This document shows, piece by piece, positions 52,105 through 61,534 of a stretch of DNA of 64,000 nt. Origin of the DNA: Fictibacillus arsenicus. Its GTDB lineage: Bacteria; Bacillota; Bacilli; Bacillales; Fictibacillaceae. Within the stretch, counting starts at the first letter, position 1, and every line of letters begins with the position of its first letter. The translations under genes were made by a program, and so were the position numbers. The notes below the pieces were generated by a model. That model saw nothing but the letters and a program-made list of their open reading frames with translations. It searched no databases and was not told the DNA's origin. The DNA is taken from positions 806,001 to 870,000 of the forward strand of contig NZ_CP016761.1 in assembly GCF_001642935.1 (NCBI RefSeq). Reading direction: 5' to 3'.

Positions 52105-53179
52105 AACAAACCGGAAAGTCGGCAAGGTGAAAATCGGTGATTTTGCCTTAGAGTCTGGCCAAGTAATTACGGATGCTGAGCTGGCATATGAGATAACCGG
52201 AAATACGAAGGGGCCAGTGCTCCTTCTATGTCATGCTCTTACTGGAAATCAGCATGCATACGGTTCAGAAGAAGAGCCAGGCTGGTGGAGAGGACTGATC
52301 GGACCCGAAGGATACATTGATACAAACCTCTATCAGGTGATTACATTTAATGTTCTTGGAGGATGCAGCGGTTCAACAGGTCCAGCGAAGGTTAATCCGG
52401 AAACCGGAAAGCCTTATCACAAAACGTTTCCCTTTGTTACGGTCCGAGACATGGTTCGTGCTCAGCGCCAGGCATTAGATGTTCTAACCGTACCAAGACT
52501 TTTTGCTGTTTTAGGCGGTTCCCTTGGCGGCATGCAGGCGATGGAATGGGCCGTTCAGTATCCATATTTTATGGAAAAAGTATTCATTTTCGCAGCTACT
52601 CCATTTCTAAGTGATTATGGTGTAGGTTTTAACCGGATGGCGATCCACGCGATTGTGAATGATCCTGTCTATAGAAGCGGCAGGCGAGCTGAAGGAGAAA
52701 GATTAGTAGGTTTGGAAATTGCAAGGATGGCGGGACTTCTAACGTACCGTCAGCCGAAGCTCTTTAATGAAAGATTTCAAAGAGAAGTACGTGAGACAGA
52801 TATTGAAGGGAAGCCTTATTTTCAAGTGGATTCTTATTTAAATTATCAAGGGGAAAAATTGACGAAACGATTTGATGTGGACAGTTATTTGACCCTTTTA
52901 TATGCGATGAATGCTTATGATATCGGTGATAAGCTTGGGGGCTGGAAACGTGCAGCCTCACAGATTCAGGCGGAAGTCCATGCTTTTGGATACGAAGGCG
53001 ATCTGCTTTATCCGCCAGAAGTGATTGAGGGCTTTGTTAAACACACGCGTTATGGAACTTTTTATTCGATTGAAACAGACTTTGGCCATGATGGTTTCTT
53101 AGTAGAATTCGAAAAGTGGGGACCTTATGTAAAGAATGCATTAGATCAGGAGAGGAGGCTGCAATATGGCACCTATTAA
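52082..53179 (+). CDS. metX: Homoserine O-acetyltransferase
   Basis: 365 residues, alpha/beta hydrolase fold of the MetX family: NVLGGCSGSTGPAKVNPETG, catalytic Ser147 (GGSLGGMQAMEW), Asp307 (EGDLLYPPE) and His336 (FGHDGFLVEF). It acetylates homoserine from acetyl-CoA. The GTG at 52082 overlaps the end of the acyl-CoA synthetase gene by 23 nt, so translation is coupled. Confidence 0.93.
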   Translation: MSYKNLLETNRKVGKVKIGDFALESGQVITDAELAYEITGNTKGPVLLLCHALTGNQHAYGSEEEPGWWRGLIGPEGYIDTNLYQVITFNVLGGCSGSTGPAKVNPETGKPYHKTFPFVTVRDMVRAQRQALDVLTVPRLFAVLGGSLGGMQAMEWAVQYPYFMEKVFIFAATPFLSDYGVGFNRMAIHAIVNDPVYRSGRRAEGERLVGLEIARMAGLLTYRQPKLFNERFQREVRETDIEGKPYFQVDSYLNYQGEKLTKRFDVDSYLTLLYAMNAYDIGDKLGGWKRAASQIQAEVHAFGYEGDLLYPPEVIEGFVKHTRYGTFYSIETDFGHDGFLVEFEKWGPYVKNALDQERRLQYGTY

Positions 53180-54446
53180 AGCGGCATTGCTTGGTTTTGG
53201 AACAGTCGGGCAAGGTGTTTATGAAGCGTTGAAGACTCACAGGGAACAGCTGAAATCTGTACTGGGTGAGGAAGTCATTATTGAAGCCATCTTAGTAAAA
53301 GATGGTGCAAAAAAGCGGGATGTTGATGAACATATCCTTGTAACGACTGACTTTGATGAAGTTTTAAACATTCCAGACCTGCAGATTGTTTTCGAAGCTA
53401 TTGTGGGAGAAGAGCCAGGATTTACGTACTTAAGCAAAGCCATTGAAAAAGGGTGCCGCGTTATCACGGCTAACAAAGTGATGTTTGCCAGGCACGGTAA
53501 AACATTGCTGGAAAAGGCAGAAGCAGCCGGGGTTTCAGTAGGCTATGAAGCAACGACAGCTGGGGGAACACCGATTATCCGCAGCATTTCACAGCTCTTG
53601 CAAGTGAACGATATTCTCTCGGTCGAAGCTATTTTAAATGGTACATCTAATTATATTTTGACTAACATGCGAGAAAAAGGTTCAGCTTTTGAAGATGTGT
53701 TAAAAACAGCTCAAGATCTTGGATATGCAGAAGCTGATCCCGTTAATGATGTAGAAGGGTTTGACGCTTTTTATAAGCTCATGATTCTTAGCGAATTGTC
53801 TTTTGGAAGTTCTCCAAACTGGGATGAGGTAGAAAGAAAAGGAATTACTGAAGTTTCATCTGAGCAGATTGAAGTGTTTACCCGCTGGGGCTATAAAGTG
53901 AAGCATTTGGCGCGGATCAGAAGTGACAGCGGTCTATTCACAGCATCCGTAAAGCCAGTGCTTGTAGATTCTGAACATCCTCTATACGGAGTGGAAGATG
54001 TTCAAAACGCAATCATGGTAGAAACTAGTCTTGCTGGCAAAGTGACTGTTCAAGGTGCCGGCGCAGGCAAACTCCCAACGGCAAGCGCGATGGTTGAAGA
54101 CTTAACTTACGTGCTTCAATCTCATTCAGGAGCAGCTGTGAGGAAGAAGCAGTCAGTATTGAAAGTTGATTCTTCGAGTAGTGAATCTGGCAGTTCTTCT
54201 TTAGTAGGGGAATATGTCGTAATCGGTTCTTCCGTTGGTTTTAATGGTTCGGATGATATTCAGCTGTTAAAACAAGATGTTAGAGGAGACTTGGTTTATT
54301 TACTGATCAGATGTCACGAAGAAACAGCTAAATCGTTAAAGGCAAATTCAGAGCTTGTTGTTTATGAAGTGGCAGGGAAATTGAAACCAGCAGAAGTTAA
54401 AGTCGAAGATAGAGATCTCGTGCTTCAAAGAGTGATTAATCTTTAA
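53166..54446 (+). CDS. hom: Homoserine dehydrogenase
   Basis: 426 residues. NAD-binding GFGTVGQGVYEAL at the N-terminus, catalytic-domain segments ANKVMFARHGK, GGTPIIRSI and ILNGTSNYILTNM, YAEADPVNDVEGFDA. It reduces aspartate semialdehyde to homoserine. It overlaps metX by 14 nt, with AGGAGG inside metX. The C-terminal about 90 residues are a regulatory (ACT-like) region. Confidence 0.93.
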   Translation: MAPIKAALLGFGTVGQGVYEALKTHREQLKSVLGEEVIIEAILVKDGAKKRDVDEHILVTTDFDEVLNIPDLQIVFEAIVGEEPGFTYLSKAIEKGCRVITANKVMFARHGKTLLEKAEAAGVSVGYEATTAGGTPIIRSISQLLQVNDILSVEAILNGTSNYILTNMREKGSAFEDVLKTAQDLGYAEADPVNDVEGFDAFYKLMILSELSFGSSPNWDEVERKGITEVSSEQIEVFTRWGYKVKHLARIRSDSGLFTASVKPVLVDSEHPLYGVEDVQNAIMVETSLAGKVTVQGAGAGKLPTASAMVEDLTYVLQSHSGAAVRKKQSVLKVDSSSSESGSSSLVGEYVVIGSSVGFNGSDDIQLLKQDVRGDLVYLLIRCHEETAKSLKANSELVVYEVAGKLKPAEVKVEDRDLVLQRVINL

Positions 54447-54473
54447 GGTGATAGCCTCATCAAGTGGTTGTTG

Positions 54474-54512
54474 AAAACATTGCAGAGTGTCTCCTGCAGT
54501 GTTTTGTGTTTG
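54474..54512 (+). terminator. Probable terminator of the methionine operon
   Basis: AAAACATTGCAG/CTGCAGTGTTTT stem with a weak T-rich tail. Confidence 0.65.
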
Positions 54513-54547
54513 GTGTGCTGGATGGCTGGATGAGTGGAAAAACTCAG

Positions 54548-54645
54548 AAGGCACTCATAAATTCCGTAGGGCGCTCATAAACATCGTATCGCGCTCATAA
54601 ATTTCAGATGGCGCTCATAAATCTCCGAAGACGAGCATAAATGAA
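54548..54645. repeat. 20-nt-periodic GCGCTCATAA repeat cluster
   Basis: GCACTCATAA 54551, GCGCTCATAA 54571, 54591 and 54611, ACGAGCATAA 54631: a strict 20-nt period over five units, with 10 variable bases between. Confidence 0.88.
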
Positions 54646-54666
54646 CGAAATCCACTCAATACGTAT

Positions 54667-54718
54667 ATAAAGCTGGCTCAATAAATGAATATCGAGCCAG
54701 CTTTTACTTATTTTTTAT
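54667..54718 (-). terminator. Terminator between converging hom and secreted phosphoesterase genes
   Basis: AAAGCTGGCTC/GAGCCAGCTTTT perfect stem about 20 nt after the stop of the minus-strand gene. Confidence 0.82.
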
Positions 54719-54724
54719 CGTAAA

Positions 54725-57700
54725 TTATTCATTTTCTGCCTCATACTCCTCATTCACAACAGTAAATTCGTCAATTAAATTTCCATCAGAAGAGGTTGTT
54801 GTAAACGTTATACGACCTTTATCTACATGTGCACTCATAGAAACTGCGATATTGTCTGTGTTAACAAAATCGAACTTCTCATCAACCACAGCATCATAAT
54901 GCTTGTTACCTGTAGTTCCTGCAACGACATATACAGTTCCATTTGAATCTTCTTGTCCATTTTTTAATTTCTTTGTTCTGCCATAAGAATGATCATGGCC
55001 CGAGAAGACGATGTCTATTCCTAATTCATCAGCTACTGGCGGTATTTTTTCTTTCATCGATTCGTTTCCGCCAAACGGATTGGTGTAATATGGAGGTTGA
55101 TGGGTGACAAGGATTTTCCATGGCTTATCTGAATGATTCATATCTTCTTTTAGCCATTGAAGCTGCTGATCTAAAACATTGGCATTTGTTGAATAACCTA
55201 AGACACTGATGTGCATGTTATTGTAGTCGACGGAATACGTTCCGCCTTTATCAATCTCAGGTCCATTTTCCGGGAAGTTTAAGATCGCTTTTGCCAGCGA
55301 ACCATCGCCATCTCCCATATATTCATGGTTACCCAGAGCGGCAACTAAGTCGGTTGAATTAATATTTTCGTATTTGTTAAATACTCCTAGCGTTTGATCC
55401 CATTGATTGAACTTTGAAGATTCATCAATTATATCTCCAACATGAATCATGAACGCTGATTCTTTTTTATCCAACTCCCCAAGAATTTTGTCTAAATGAC
55501 TTAAGTCAGAAGGGGACTGGGTATCACCTAATACGGCAAAATCAAAGGTTTGCTTTCTTTTTAAAGTAGTAAATTCCTTCAACTCCGACCAGTGTTCACC
55601 ATCACCTACGCGGTAAACATAAGTCGTGTCTTGCTGAAGCTTTTTAAGTAATACTTCATTAACCCTTACGATCCCATTTTTCTTAATATCCAGTTCACCA
55701 CTGAAAACCTCATCACTTGAAGATCCGACTTGCTTTATAAAAATAGAGGCACCTTTTCTTTCAAAGTCATCCTTCTTAGCGTATTGGACGAAAGCTGATT
55801 GATCCAATGCAAGCGGGCTTGACATCCATGTGAATCCTTTTGTTTGATACGGGTTGCCCGTGGTGGTAGAAATGATATTCTTAAATTCAGATTCACTAAG
55901 TAGGGCAGGGTAAGACTGGGTTTCGGTTTTAAATGAATACTTTCCGTCTTTAACTGCATATAAAGTGATTTTCTTAATTTCATCTGTGAGAGATTCAACT
56001 CGAAGTGTACCGTTTGAGTCTGTCGCTCCAAGTGAAATTTGATCTTCTTCTCCTTCAATAGCAGCTAATATCTCTGCATTCTCTACGGGTCCACCATTGT
56101 TATCTTTAACTGTAAGAAGTGTTGATTTTCCGATTAATATGGGTTCATGATCCAATCCAAATGCTGCTTTAATAGGTATACTTACAGGCTTCATTGAAAA
56201 AGTGGAAATGAAATTTTCTTCCTTTGGTGCACTGTAAATAATGTCTCCTTTTAATAGTTCGTAAGTTAATTGGCTGCCTTCCTTCGTTGTAGCAGGGACT
56301 TCAACTTTTATCGTGGCAGCATCGGCACTTTCAGCCGTTTCACCTGAATTTACCAGATCTAATGTAAGGATTCCAGTTTCATCGTTATAACTTGAAGTAC
56401 TTGACTTGAAGTGATCTGAGAACAGAACTTCTTTTACAGGATAGTTTTTATCGATCTTCATTTGAATAGAAGAACTTGAGAGTTTATCGTTTTGGACTGT
56501 ATTCAACACTAGGTTCAAATCAGCTCCTAAATATGCTTGTTCCTGTCCGTGATGAATTTCAATTTTTGCAGATCCTGTATTCATTGTAAAATAACTTGTA
56601 TGAATCGCCTGATTTCCAAACTTATCGGGCACAATCAGAGTTACCTTATGAGTGCCGTCAGCCCATTTATAGCCGCTTAATGAAACAGAACCGTCCATGT
56701 CGTAAGAAAAATGTCCTTCTGCTTTTGCGTAGTCTACGCCATCCACAAGAAAACGAATTTTCTCCCAGTCAATACCCGTTTTAAAAGGATCTTCTTCATA
56801 TTCGTTTACTTTTGCTGTGATCGTAACTTCGTTAGCTGTAAAGTCTTTTCCGTCCGTATTAACGGAATGTATAACCGGAGGGAACAGGTCATCCACTTTT
56901 TCACCGTATACTGCCCGGATATTATCAAAATAGATAGACCCTTTCGTCATAGGACCTGTTATACCTGACTTCGTAGACATCATTCTGATTGCCTGTGTTC
57001 CTGAGATTTTAAATGGACCGGTAAAAGAAGACGGAATTTCTGCCTCGATATATTTCCACCCAGTCCAGTCAATACCTGGGTTTTCTTCGGTAAGGTTAAT
57101 GGTCTGATTTTTACCATTCCCATAAACGATATACATTCTGAGCCAGTATCCTTGTGCTTCTGGTGTTCCATAAACCCACATTCCAATACTTGAAGGATTG
57201 CCTTCAATTGCTGTATGTGAGCCAGAACCTGCGTAAACACCTAGCGTGGTTCCTTTTTGGGCATTTGTAAAATCAAAATCTAACTTTAAAGACTGTTCAT
57301 CGAATCGGACTGGATCAGGATATTCAGATAGGGTCAACATTCCTTTTTCACCGCGATTGGCAGTCGATGTTTTCCAGTTTCCTAAACCATTTTCAAAATC
57401 ATATAAAACGATCGGGAGCTGTCCAACCGTTACGTTTATGCTTGCTTCAAGAGATGAACCTTTTAAACGGGCTGTAATGGTGCCTTTGCTATTTTGATCA
57501 CCGGTATGAAGAACCCCATTTTCATCAACAGTTCCCATTCCCTCAGGTATTTCAAATTCAATATCCTGCAAATTCCACTTCACGTTTCTTTTTTGAAAAC
57601 GAGTCATGAGGTCTAATTGTGTATCGCTGTTTCTGGCTACGGTAAGCTCATTTGAACCAAAAAACATTTCATCCGGGTTTTCAATTTCAATGATACTTCT

Positions 57701-58837
57701 GCCAACCTCTAAACCATCATGTTTTAATAGGATATGAAATTGACCGGTTTTTCCATTTGAAATGAACTTCTCATTTTCCATTGTTCCAAAAGAGGAATCA
57801 GATAACTCCCAAGTCAAACCATTGTCAGGGAGCGGAGCAGAGGCAAAAGACTTGTCCCGTCCTTTAGCTTTGAATTCTATTGTTGATCCCGGGGTAAAAG
57901 ATTTGTCGTATGGTTCAACGTATGCTGAATGGAAAACGTGATCAGAAGGTTCTTTTGTTACAACAAGCCAGGAGTTTGCGACACCTCTTTCGTTTCTGTC
58001 AGAAGGCTGATTGTCGACTTCAAGATCGTCACCGCCAAGCTGGCGTGTTGTAAATGTTGATGATCCTCCACCGTCCAGATTAAGTGCATGAACTGCGCCA
58101 AGATCAATCATTAGTTGTGCTAAGTCTTTCATGGAAATGCCAGCTGAATAGGGTTCCTGCCGTCCATCAATAACTGCGAAGAAAACATCTCCGTCTTCTT
58201 TTATTCCGACAGCCGTTCTAGGTTCTTTATCTTGTCCAGTTTGTGGGGTTTGATAGATTTGTCTATTTTTAACGAGGATTGCATTGCCGCCAAGTGCTTC
58301 TTTTAGTTCATTTTTTACTGCTTCATAATCAGTGGAGTTACCGATAATCGCGTCACCGTCTTTCTTTATTCCAAAGAAATTCCACGTACGGCCGTTGTAA
58401 TCTTTAATGGCTCTTCCATCCTTATAGACGATTCCATGCGGTTCACCGGTAGCCATGTTATAGAAGTCTGCATTTACAGCTGCAACTACTTTGTGGTTTT
58501 CTCCATCTGCAGCATTCGCTTGTGCCCGGACCGGCTGCAGACCAAAACCGTCTCCATCATTAGGTGTACCTGCTTCTATTGCTACATTAGGATTATGTAC
58601 ATCAACGTCTACTACAAAACTCTCAATCTTTTTACCTTCTTTTCCTTCAAAACTATAGTGCTTTTCTTTTACACCTGGAGCCAGGTCTGCACGGTATTCA
58701 TTAATAGGTGTTTGAACAATTTCAGATGTTAAGTCGAACTCTCCTAAAGCCGATGTTAAACCTGGTGAGATTGTACTGCTAATGACTGATAAAGCAAGAA
58801 CAGAGGGGAGCATTTTCTTTTTCCAACTATTTTTCAT
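54725..58837 (-). CDS. Giant secreted phosphodiester glycosidase/metallophosphoesterase (YvnB-like)
   Basis: 1370 residues from ATG 58837 (AGGAGGAAGAA RBS; the longer frame to 58882 lacks one). A signal peptide covers about residues 1-31. Domains in order: phosphodiester glycosidase (NAGPA-type, about 60-290, with AVNADFYN and LNLDGGGSSTF), an Ig-like region, a jelly-roll carbohydrate-binding-like domain (about 480-640), Ig and cohesin-like beta domains, an FnIII-type domain and a C-terminal purple-acid-phosphatase-type catalytic domain (GDTQS, HVGDIID, GNHEY, THQPPYY, GHDHSYG). It is likely an extracellular enzyme attacking phosphodiester-linked glycans such as teichoic acids; the substrate is inferred. 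Monocistronic. Confidence 0.9.
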   Translation of the reverse strand: MKNSWKKKMLPSVLALSVISSTISPGLTSALGEFDLTSEIVQTPINEYRADLAPGVKEKHYSFEGKEGKKIESFVVDVDVHNPNVAIEAGTPNDGDGFGLQPVRAQANAADGENHKVVAAVNADFYNMATGEPHGIVYKDGRAIKDYNGRTWNFFGIKKDGDAIIGNSTDYEAVKNELKEALGGNAILVKNRQIYQTPQTGQDKEPRTAVGIKEDGDVFFAVIDGRQEPYSAGISMKDLAQLMIDLGAVHALNLDGGGSSTFTTRQLGGDDLEVDNQPSDRNERGVANSWLVVTKEPSDHVFHSAYVEPYDKSFTPGSTIEFKAKGRDKSFASAPLPDNGLTWELSDSSFGTMENEKFISNGKTGQFHILLKHDGLEVGRSIIEIENPDEMFFGSNELTVARNSDTQLDLMTRFQKRNVKWNLQDIEFEIPEGMGTVDENGVLHTGDQNSKGTITARLKGSSLEASINVTVGQLPIVLYDFENGLGNWKTSTANRGEKGMLTLSEYPDPVRFDEQSLKLDFDFTNAQKGTTLGVYAGSGSHTAIEGNPSSIGMWVYGTPEAQGYWLRMYIVYGNGKNQTINLTEENPGIDWTGWKYIEAEIPSSFTGPFKISGTQAIRMMSTKSGITGPMTKGSIYFDNIRAVYGEKVDDLFPPVIHSVNTDGKDFTANEVTITAKVNEYEEDPFKTGIDWEKIRFLVDGVDYAKAEGHFSYDMDGSVSLSGYKWADGTHKVTLIVPDKFGNQAIHTSYFTMNTGSAKIEIHHGQEQAYLGADLNLVLNTVQNDKLSSSSIQMKIDKNYPVKEVLFSDHFKSSTSSYNDETGILTLDLVNSGETAESADAATIKVEVPATTKEGSQLTYELLKGDIIYSAPKEENFISTFSMKPVSIPIKAAFGLDHEPILIGKSTLLTVKDNNGGPVENAEILAAIEGEEDQISLGATDSNGTLRVESLTDEIKKITLYAVKDGKYSFKTETQSYPALLSESEFKNIISTTTGNPYQTKGFTWMSSPLALDQSAFVQYAKKDDFERKGASIFIKQVGSSSDEVFSGELDIKKNGIVRVNEVLLKKLQQDTTYVYRVGDGEHWSELKEFTTLKRKQTFDFAVLGDTQSPSDLSHLDKILGELDKKESAFMIHVGDIIDESSKFNQWDQTLGVFNKYENINSTDLVAALGNHEYMGDGDGSLAKAILNFPENGPEIDKGGTYSVDYNNMHISVLGYSTNANVLDQQLQWLKEDMNHSDKPWKILVTHQPPYYTNPFGGNESMKEKIPPVADELGIDIVFSGHDHSYGRTKKLKNGQEDSNGTVYVVAGTTGNKHYDAVVDEKFDFVNTDNIAVSMSAHVDKGRITFTTTSSDGNLIDEFTVVNEEYEAENE

Positions 58838-59201
58838 TTCTTCCTCCTGTAAACATTTTTTTGGACTTGCAAGTTTATTCATACAGGTTTACGATAATGG
58901 AAAAATATTAATTTACTGTTATTAATTTGTAATTATGTTATATAGTTATACTAAAAAACTAACTTGCTAGAAACAATAGGGCGAAAGTTGTTCAATTTTA
59001 ATAGGTTAGGAGTCACATATACGAATATGTTTATTTTCTGGCGAAACCCTAATGTTTAAAAGACCTGCCCTCCTAAGAGTGCAGGCCTTTTTTCTCTCTC
59101 TAGTTCTCTATCTGTCGAGGGGTTGTTCTAAGCAAAAGGTTTTAACGCAATTGATTGCTAGATTAATTCAGCGCATTGCTCCCTGCTAGGAAGCAAATTG
59201 A
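58838..59201. other. Gap between the phosphoesterase and YjcZ genes
   Basis: About 360 nt. It contains the hairpin at 59055-59098 and otherwise AT-rich sequence including the upstream region of the secreted protein. No frame with an RBS was seen. Confidence 0.55.
59055..59098 (+). terminator. Bidirectional hairpin with T-runs
   Basis: AAAAGACCTGC/GCAGGCCTTTTTT. No plus-strand gene ends here, so on that strand it could close a small RNA; on the minus strand it could terminate the YjcZ-like gene at 59202. Confidence 0.75.
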
Positions 59202-59330
59202 TTAACACCAGCCGTGTCCGCCGCCGTAACCGCCGTCGTATCCACCGCACCAGCAGCACCCAACGATGATTAACAAGATAAATAGCACTACGATCAAAGC
59301 AAAGCTGTTTCCGTGTGACTTAAATCCCAT
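59202..59330 (-). CDS. YjcZ-family small Gly-rich membrane protein
   Basis: 42 residues: MGFKSHGNSF, TM helix [14 protein letters not shown], then CCWCGGYDGGYGGGHGWC, rich in Gly and Cys. ATG 59330 is preceded by AAGGAGGTGGGTTAT. Family sporulation-associated; see also 16453-16626. Confidence 0.85.
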   Translation of the reverse strand: MGFKSHGNSFALIVVLFILLIIVGCCWCGGYDGGYGGGHGWC

Positions 59331-59531
59331 ATAACCCACCTCCTTCTTTACAATGACAGATTATTAAGCGTACAAGTTAAAGGTTTGGGCGGAATTAGCC
59401 CATTTTTTCGGGACAAGAGCGGAATAGTGATAATACTTGAAAAGATGAAAGGTGTATTTACCGAAATTTGGATTAAGGTATAATTACATCAGCGGTAATG
59501 TAGATTATAGGATTTATTTCGGGGGTATTTT

Positions 59532-59798
59532 ATGTTAGATATAATGCTTTATCTGTTCTTCGTCTTTCCGATTTTAAGCTTATTGTTAGGTCTTATTGGA
59601 GGTCTTATGAACGTCGCCAGCTGGAAGACGGCATTAGCCGGAGCTTTAATTTTTACTGCTTTCTATATCTACTGGTCATCGTCACTGACACCTGAAGGAG
59701 ATTTAGGTGGTACAGCGGCATTTTTAATAATCGATGTGTTATTGATCTACGGTGTAAACCGTCTTGTACTTTTAATAAAATCTTTTTTCAGGAGTTGA
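59532..59798 (+). CDS. Hypothetical membrane protein, 88 residues
   Basis: Three TM helices (about 6-26, 30-50 and 62-84) with short loops. CGGGGGTATTTT precedes ATG 59532. No family recognised with confidence. The stop is 4 nt before the next gene, so it is in one unit with the 2H phosphoesterase. Confidence 0.72.
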   Translation: MLDIMLYLFFVFPILSLLLGLIGGLMNVASWKTALAGALIFTAFYIYWSSSLTPEGDLGGTAAFLIIDVLLIYGVNRLVLLIKSFFRS

Positions 59799-59802
59799 TA
59801 CG

Positions 59803-60345
59803 ATGTATGGAATTCTTGGATTTTTAGATCGTGATACAGAAGAAAAAATAGATGAATTAAGGCAAGGGATGAAAGAGGCTGGCATAACTGATTATGGGAT
59901 GAGACCGCACGTTACAATTGCCACTCACCATGAGCTGGAAGTTGAATTTTTCAAAAAAGAAATGGAAGAGTACTTTAAAAATCAATCTGCTATAGAGTTG
60001 TTTTTTCCGTCAATAGGAATGTTTTTAAACAGCGGTACATTGTACGCAGCTCCAACTAAAGATCCAAGTTTAACAGACTTTCACTCTAGGTATCATAAAC
60101 GGTTTATGGGAATAACCGATTCTAAATCTTTGTATGTACCAGCACAGTGGGTGCCTCATTGTACCATCGCCAGCCATCTGACACATGAAAAGCTGGTGGA
60201 AGCCTTTGATTACTCGGTAAAATATCTGGAGCCTTTCACTGCCAAAATTGAAAGTGTAGAATTGCTTGAGCTTGTGTTTGATGATGATGTTTGTACAGAA
60301 ATGAAGGATATTTTCACAGTAGATTTAAAGGGATTTCATAGCTGA
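59803..60345 (+). CDS. 2H phosphoesterase / 2'-5' RNA ligase-like protein
   Basis: 180 residues with two HxT/S motifs: RPHVTIATH (about residue 37) and VPHCTIASH (about 124), each in the centre of an alpha/beta half. Such proteins act on 2',3'-cyclic phosphates or ligate RNA. GGAGTTGAT precedes the ATG. The natural substrate is unknown. Confidence 0.85.
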   Translation: MYGILGFLDRDTEEKIDELRQGMKEAGITDYGMRPHVTIATHHELEVEFFKKEMEEYFKNQSAIELFFPSIGMFLNSGTLYAAPTKDPSLTDFHSRYHKRFMGITDSKSLYVPAQWVPHCTIASHLTHEKLVEAFDYSVKYLEPFTAKIESVELLELVFDDDVCTEMKDIFTVDLKGFHS

Positions 60346-60409
60346 CGTTTTATAGGATCTATTGTATGGTTATACATATAAATAGCCATATAGAAAGGAA
60401 TCGAATTAG

Positions 60410-60871
60410 ATGTGGAACGAATTTAAGACTTTTATTATGCGGGGCAATGTGATGGATCTTGCCATTGGGGTAATCATCGGGGCAGCATTCGGAAAGATTG
60501 TAACTTCTTTAGTTGAAGATGTGATTATGCCTCCGATCGGTCTTTTGCTAGGGAAAGTAGACTTTAGCAACTTATACATAAACCTCGGAAAAGGGGATTA
60601 TTCCTCATTGGCTGAAGCCCAAAAAGCAGGAGCAGCAACGCTGAATTACGGCCTTTTTATTAATACGCTCATTAACTTTTTAATTATTGCTCTTGTTATT
60701 TTCTTGGTAGTAAAGCAGATCAACCGTTTAAAAAGAAAAGAAGAAGTGAAAGAACCGGATACGAAAGAATGCAAGTATTGCTTATCGACAATTCCACTAA
60801 GAGCAGTTAAGTGTCAAAATTGTACAGCAGATTTAAATGATGATGCAGTAGTTAGACAGCCCTCAGAGTAA
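60410..60871 (+). CDS. mscL: Large-conductance mechanosensitive channel MscL with C-terminal zinc ribbon
   Basis: Residues 1-113 are typical MscL ([39 protein letters not shown]1; second TM at about 80-101). Most MscL proteins end with a short charged helix near here; this one continues to residue 153 with a CxxC-x10-CxxC zinc ribbon (Cys121, Cys124, Cys135, Cys138). The ribbon would hang below the pore on the cytoplasmic side. GAAAGGAATCGAATTAG precedes the ATG. A terminator overlaps the stop codon. Confidence 0.93.
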   Translation: MWNEFKTFIMRGNVMDLAIGVIIGAAFGKIVTSLVEDVIMPPIGLLLGKVDFSNLYINLGKGDYSSLAEAQKAGAATLNYGLFINTLINFLIIALVIFLVVKQINRLKRKEEVKEPDTKECKYCLSTIPLRAVKCQNCTADLNDDAVVRQPSE

Positions 60872-60887
60872 GAGGGCTGTTTTTTGT
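60856..60887 (+). terminator. Intrinsic terminator of mscL
   Basis: CAGCCCTC/GAGGGCTG stem then T6, overlapping the last codons of mscL. Confidence 0.88.
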
Positions 60888-60997
60888 AATTTAAGGCGTC
60901 AGCAAAGTTTTCTTTATCATGTATCTATCATAGAATTAACATAGAAATAATTACAATAAATGGATAATATGAAGAAAACAGAATAGAGGTATTTTTT

Positions 60998-61480
60998 ATG
61001 AAGAACTTCAGAAAAGTCATTTGGATAGTAACCGGATTTTTCTTAGTCGGTTTTTCTTTCCTTTTTGGTCCAGACCTATTGGTGAAATTCCAAGCGAACC
61101 AGCAGGCGTCACAGTTTTTAAAACATGCTGCGAATCAAAATTTTGATGATGCGTTTGAACAAATTTACTTTTTTAATGGAGCATATGACGAGGACGTAAC
61201 TATAACGGAGGATGCGGCAAAAAAAAGCTGGATTAAAAGAAACAAACAATTGTTTACAGAGGGTACGTATATAAAGTCATACGAGAACTTAAAAATCAGG
61301 ACGAATGATGGTTGGCCATCCGGCAATGTGGATCTAGTGATGGTGGAGAACGGAAAAGGAATAAAATATAAAGATGTATATTTAGCGTTTAATAAAAGAG
61401 ATAAGTGGAAGATAGGAATTATGCAAAGCATGCATGAAAGAGATTGGGAAAAAGCTTTCAGCGGGCATGTTGTTCAATAA
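60998..61480 (+). CDS. Hypothetical membrane-anchored protein, 160 residues
   Basis: An N-terminal TM anchor (about residues 8-27) is followed by a soluble extracytoplasmic domain of about 130 residues (FLKHAANQNFDDAFEQIYFF, NVDLVMVENGKGIKYKDVYLAF, WKIGIMQSMHERD) with the alternating helix/strand pattern of NTF2-like/DUF4878 proteins. The RBS (GAGGT) is weak. Function unknown. Confidence 0.72.
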   Translation: MKNFRKVIWIVTGFFLVGFSFLFGPDLLVKFQANQQASQFLKHAANQNFDDAFEQIYFFNGAYDEDVTITEDAAKKSWIKRNKQLFTEGTYIKSYENLKIRTNDGWPSGNVDLVMVENGKGIKYKDVYLAFNKRDKWKIGIMQSMHERDWEKAFSGHVVQ

Positions 61481-61534
61481 AATAGTAGATTCGAACATTT
61501 TTACGTCAAAATTTACAGATAGAATCAGCGTTTG

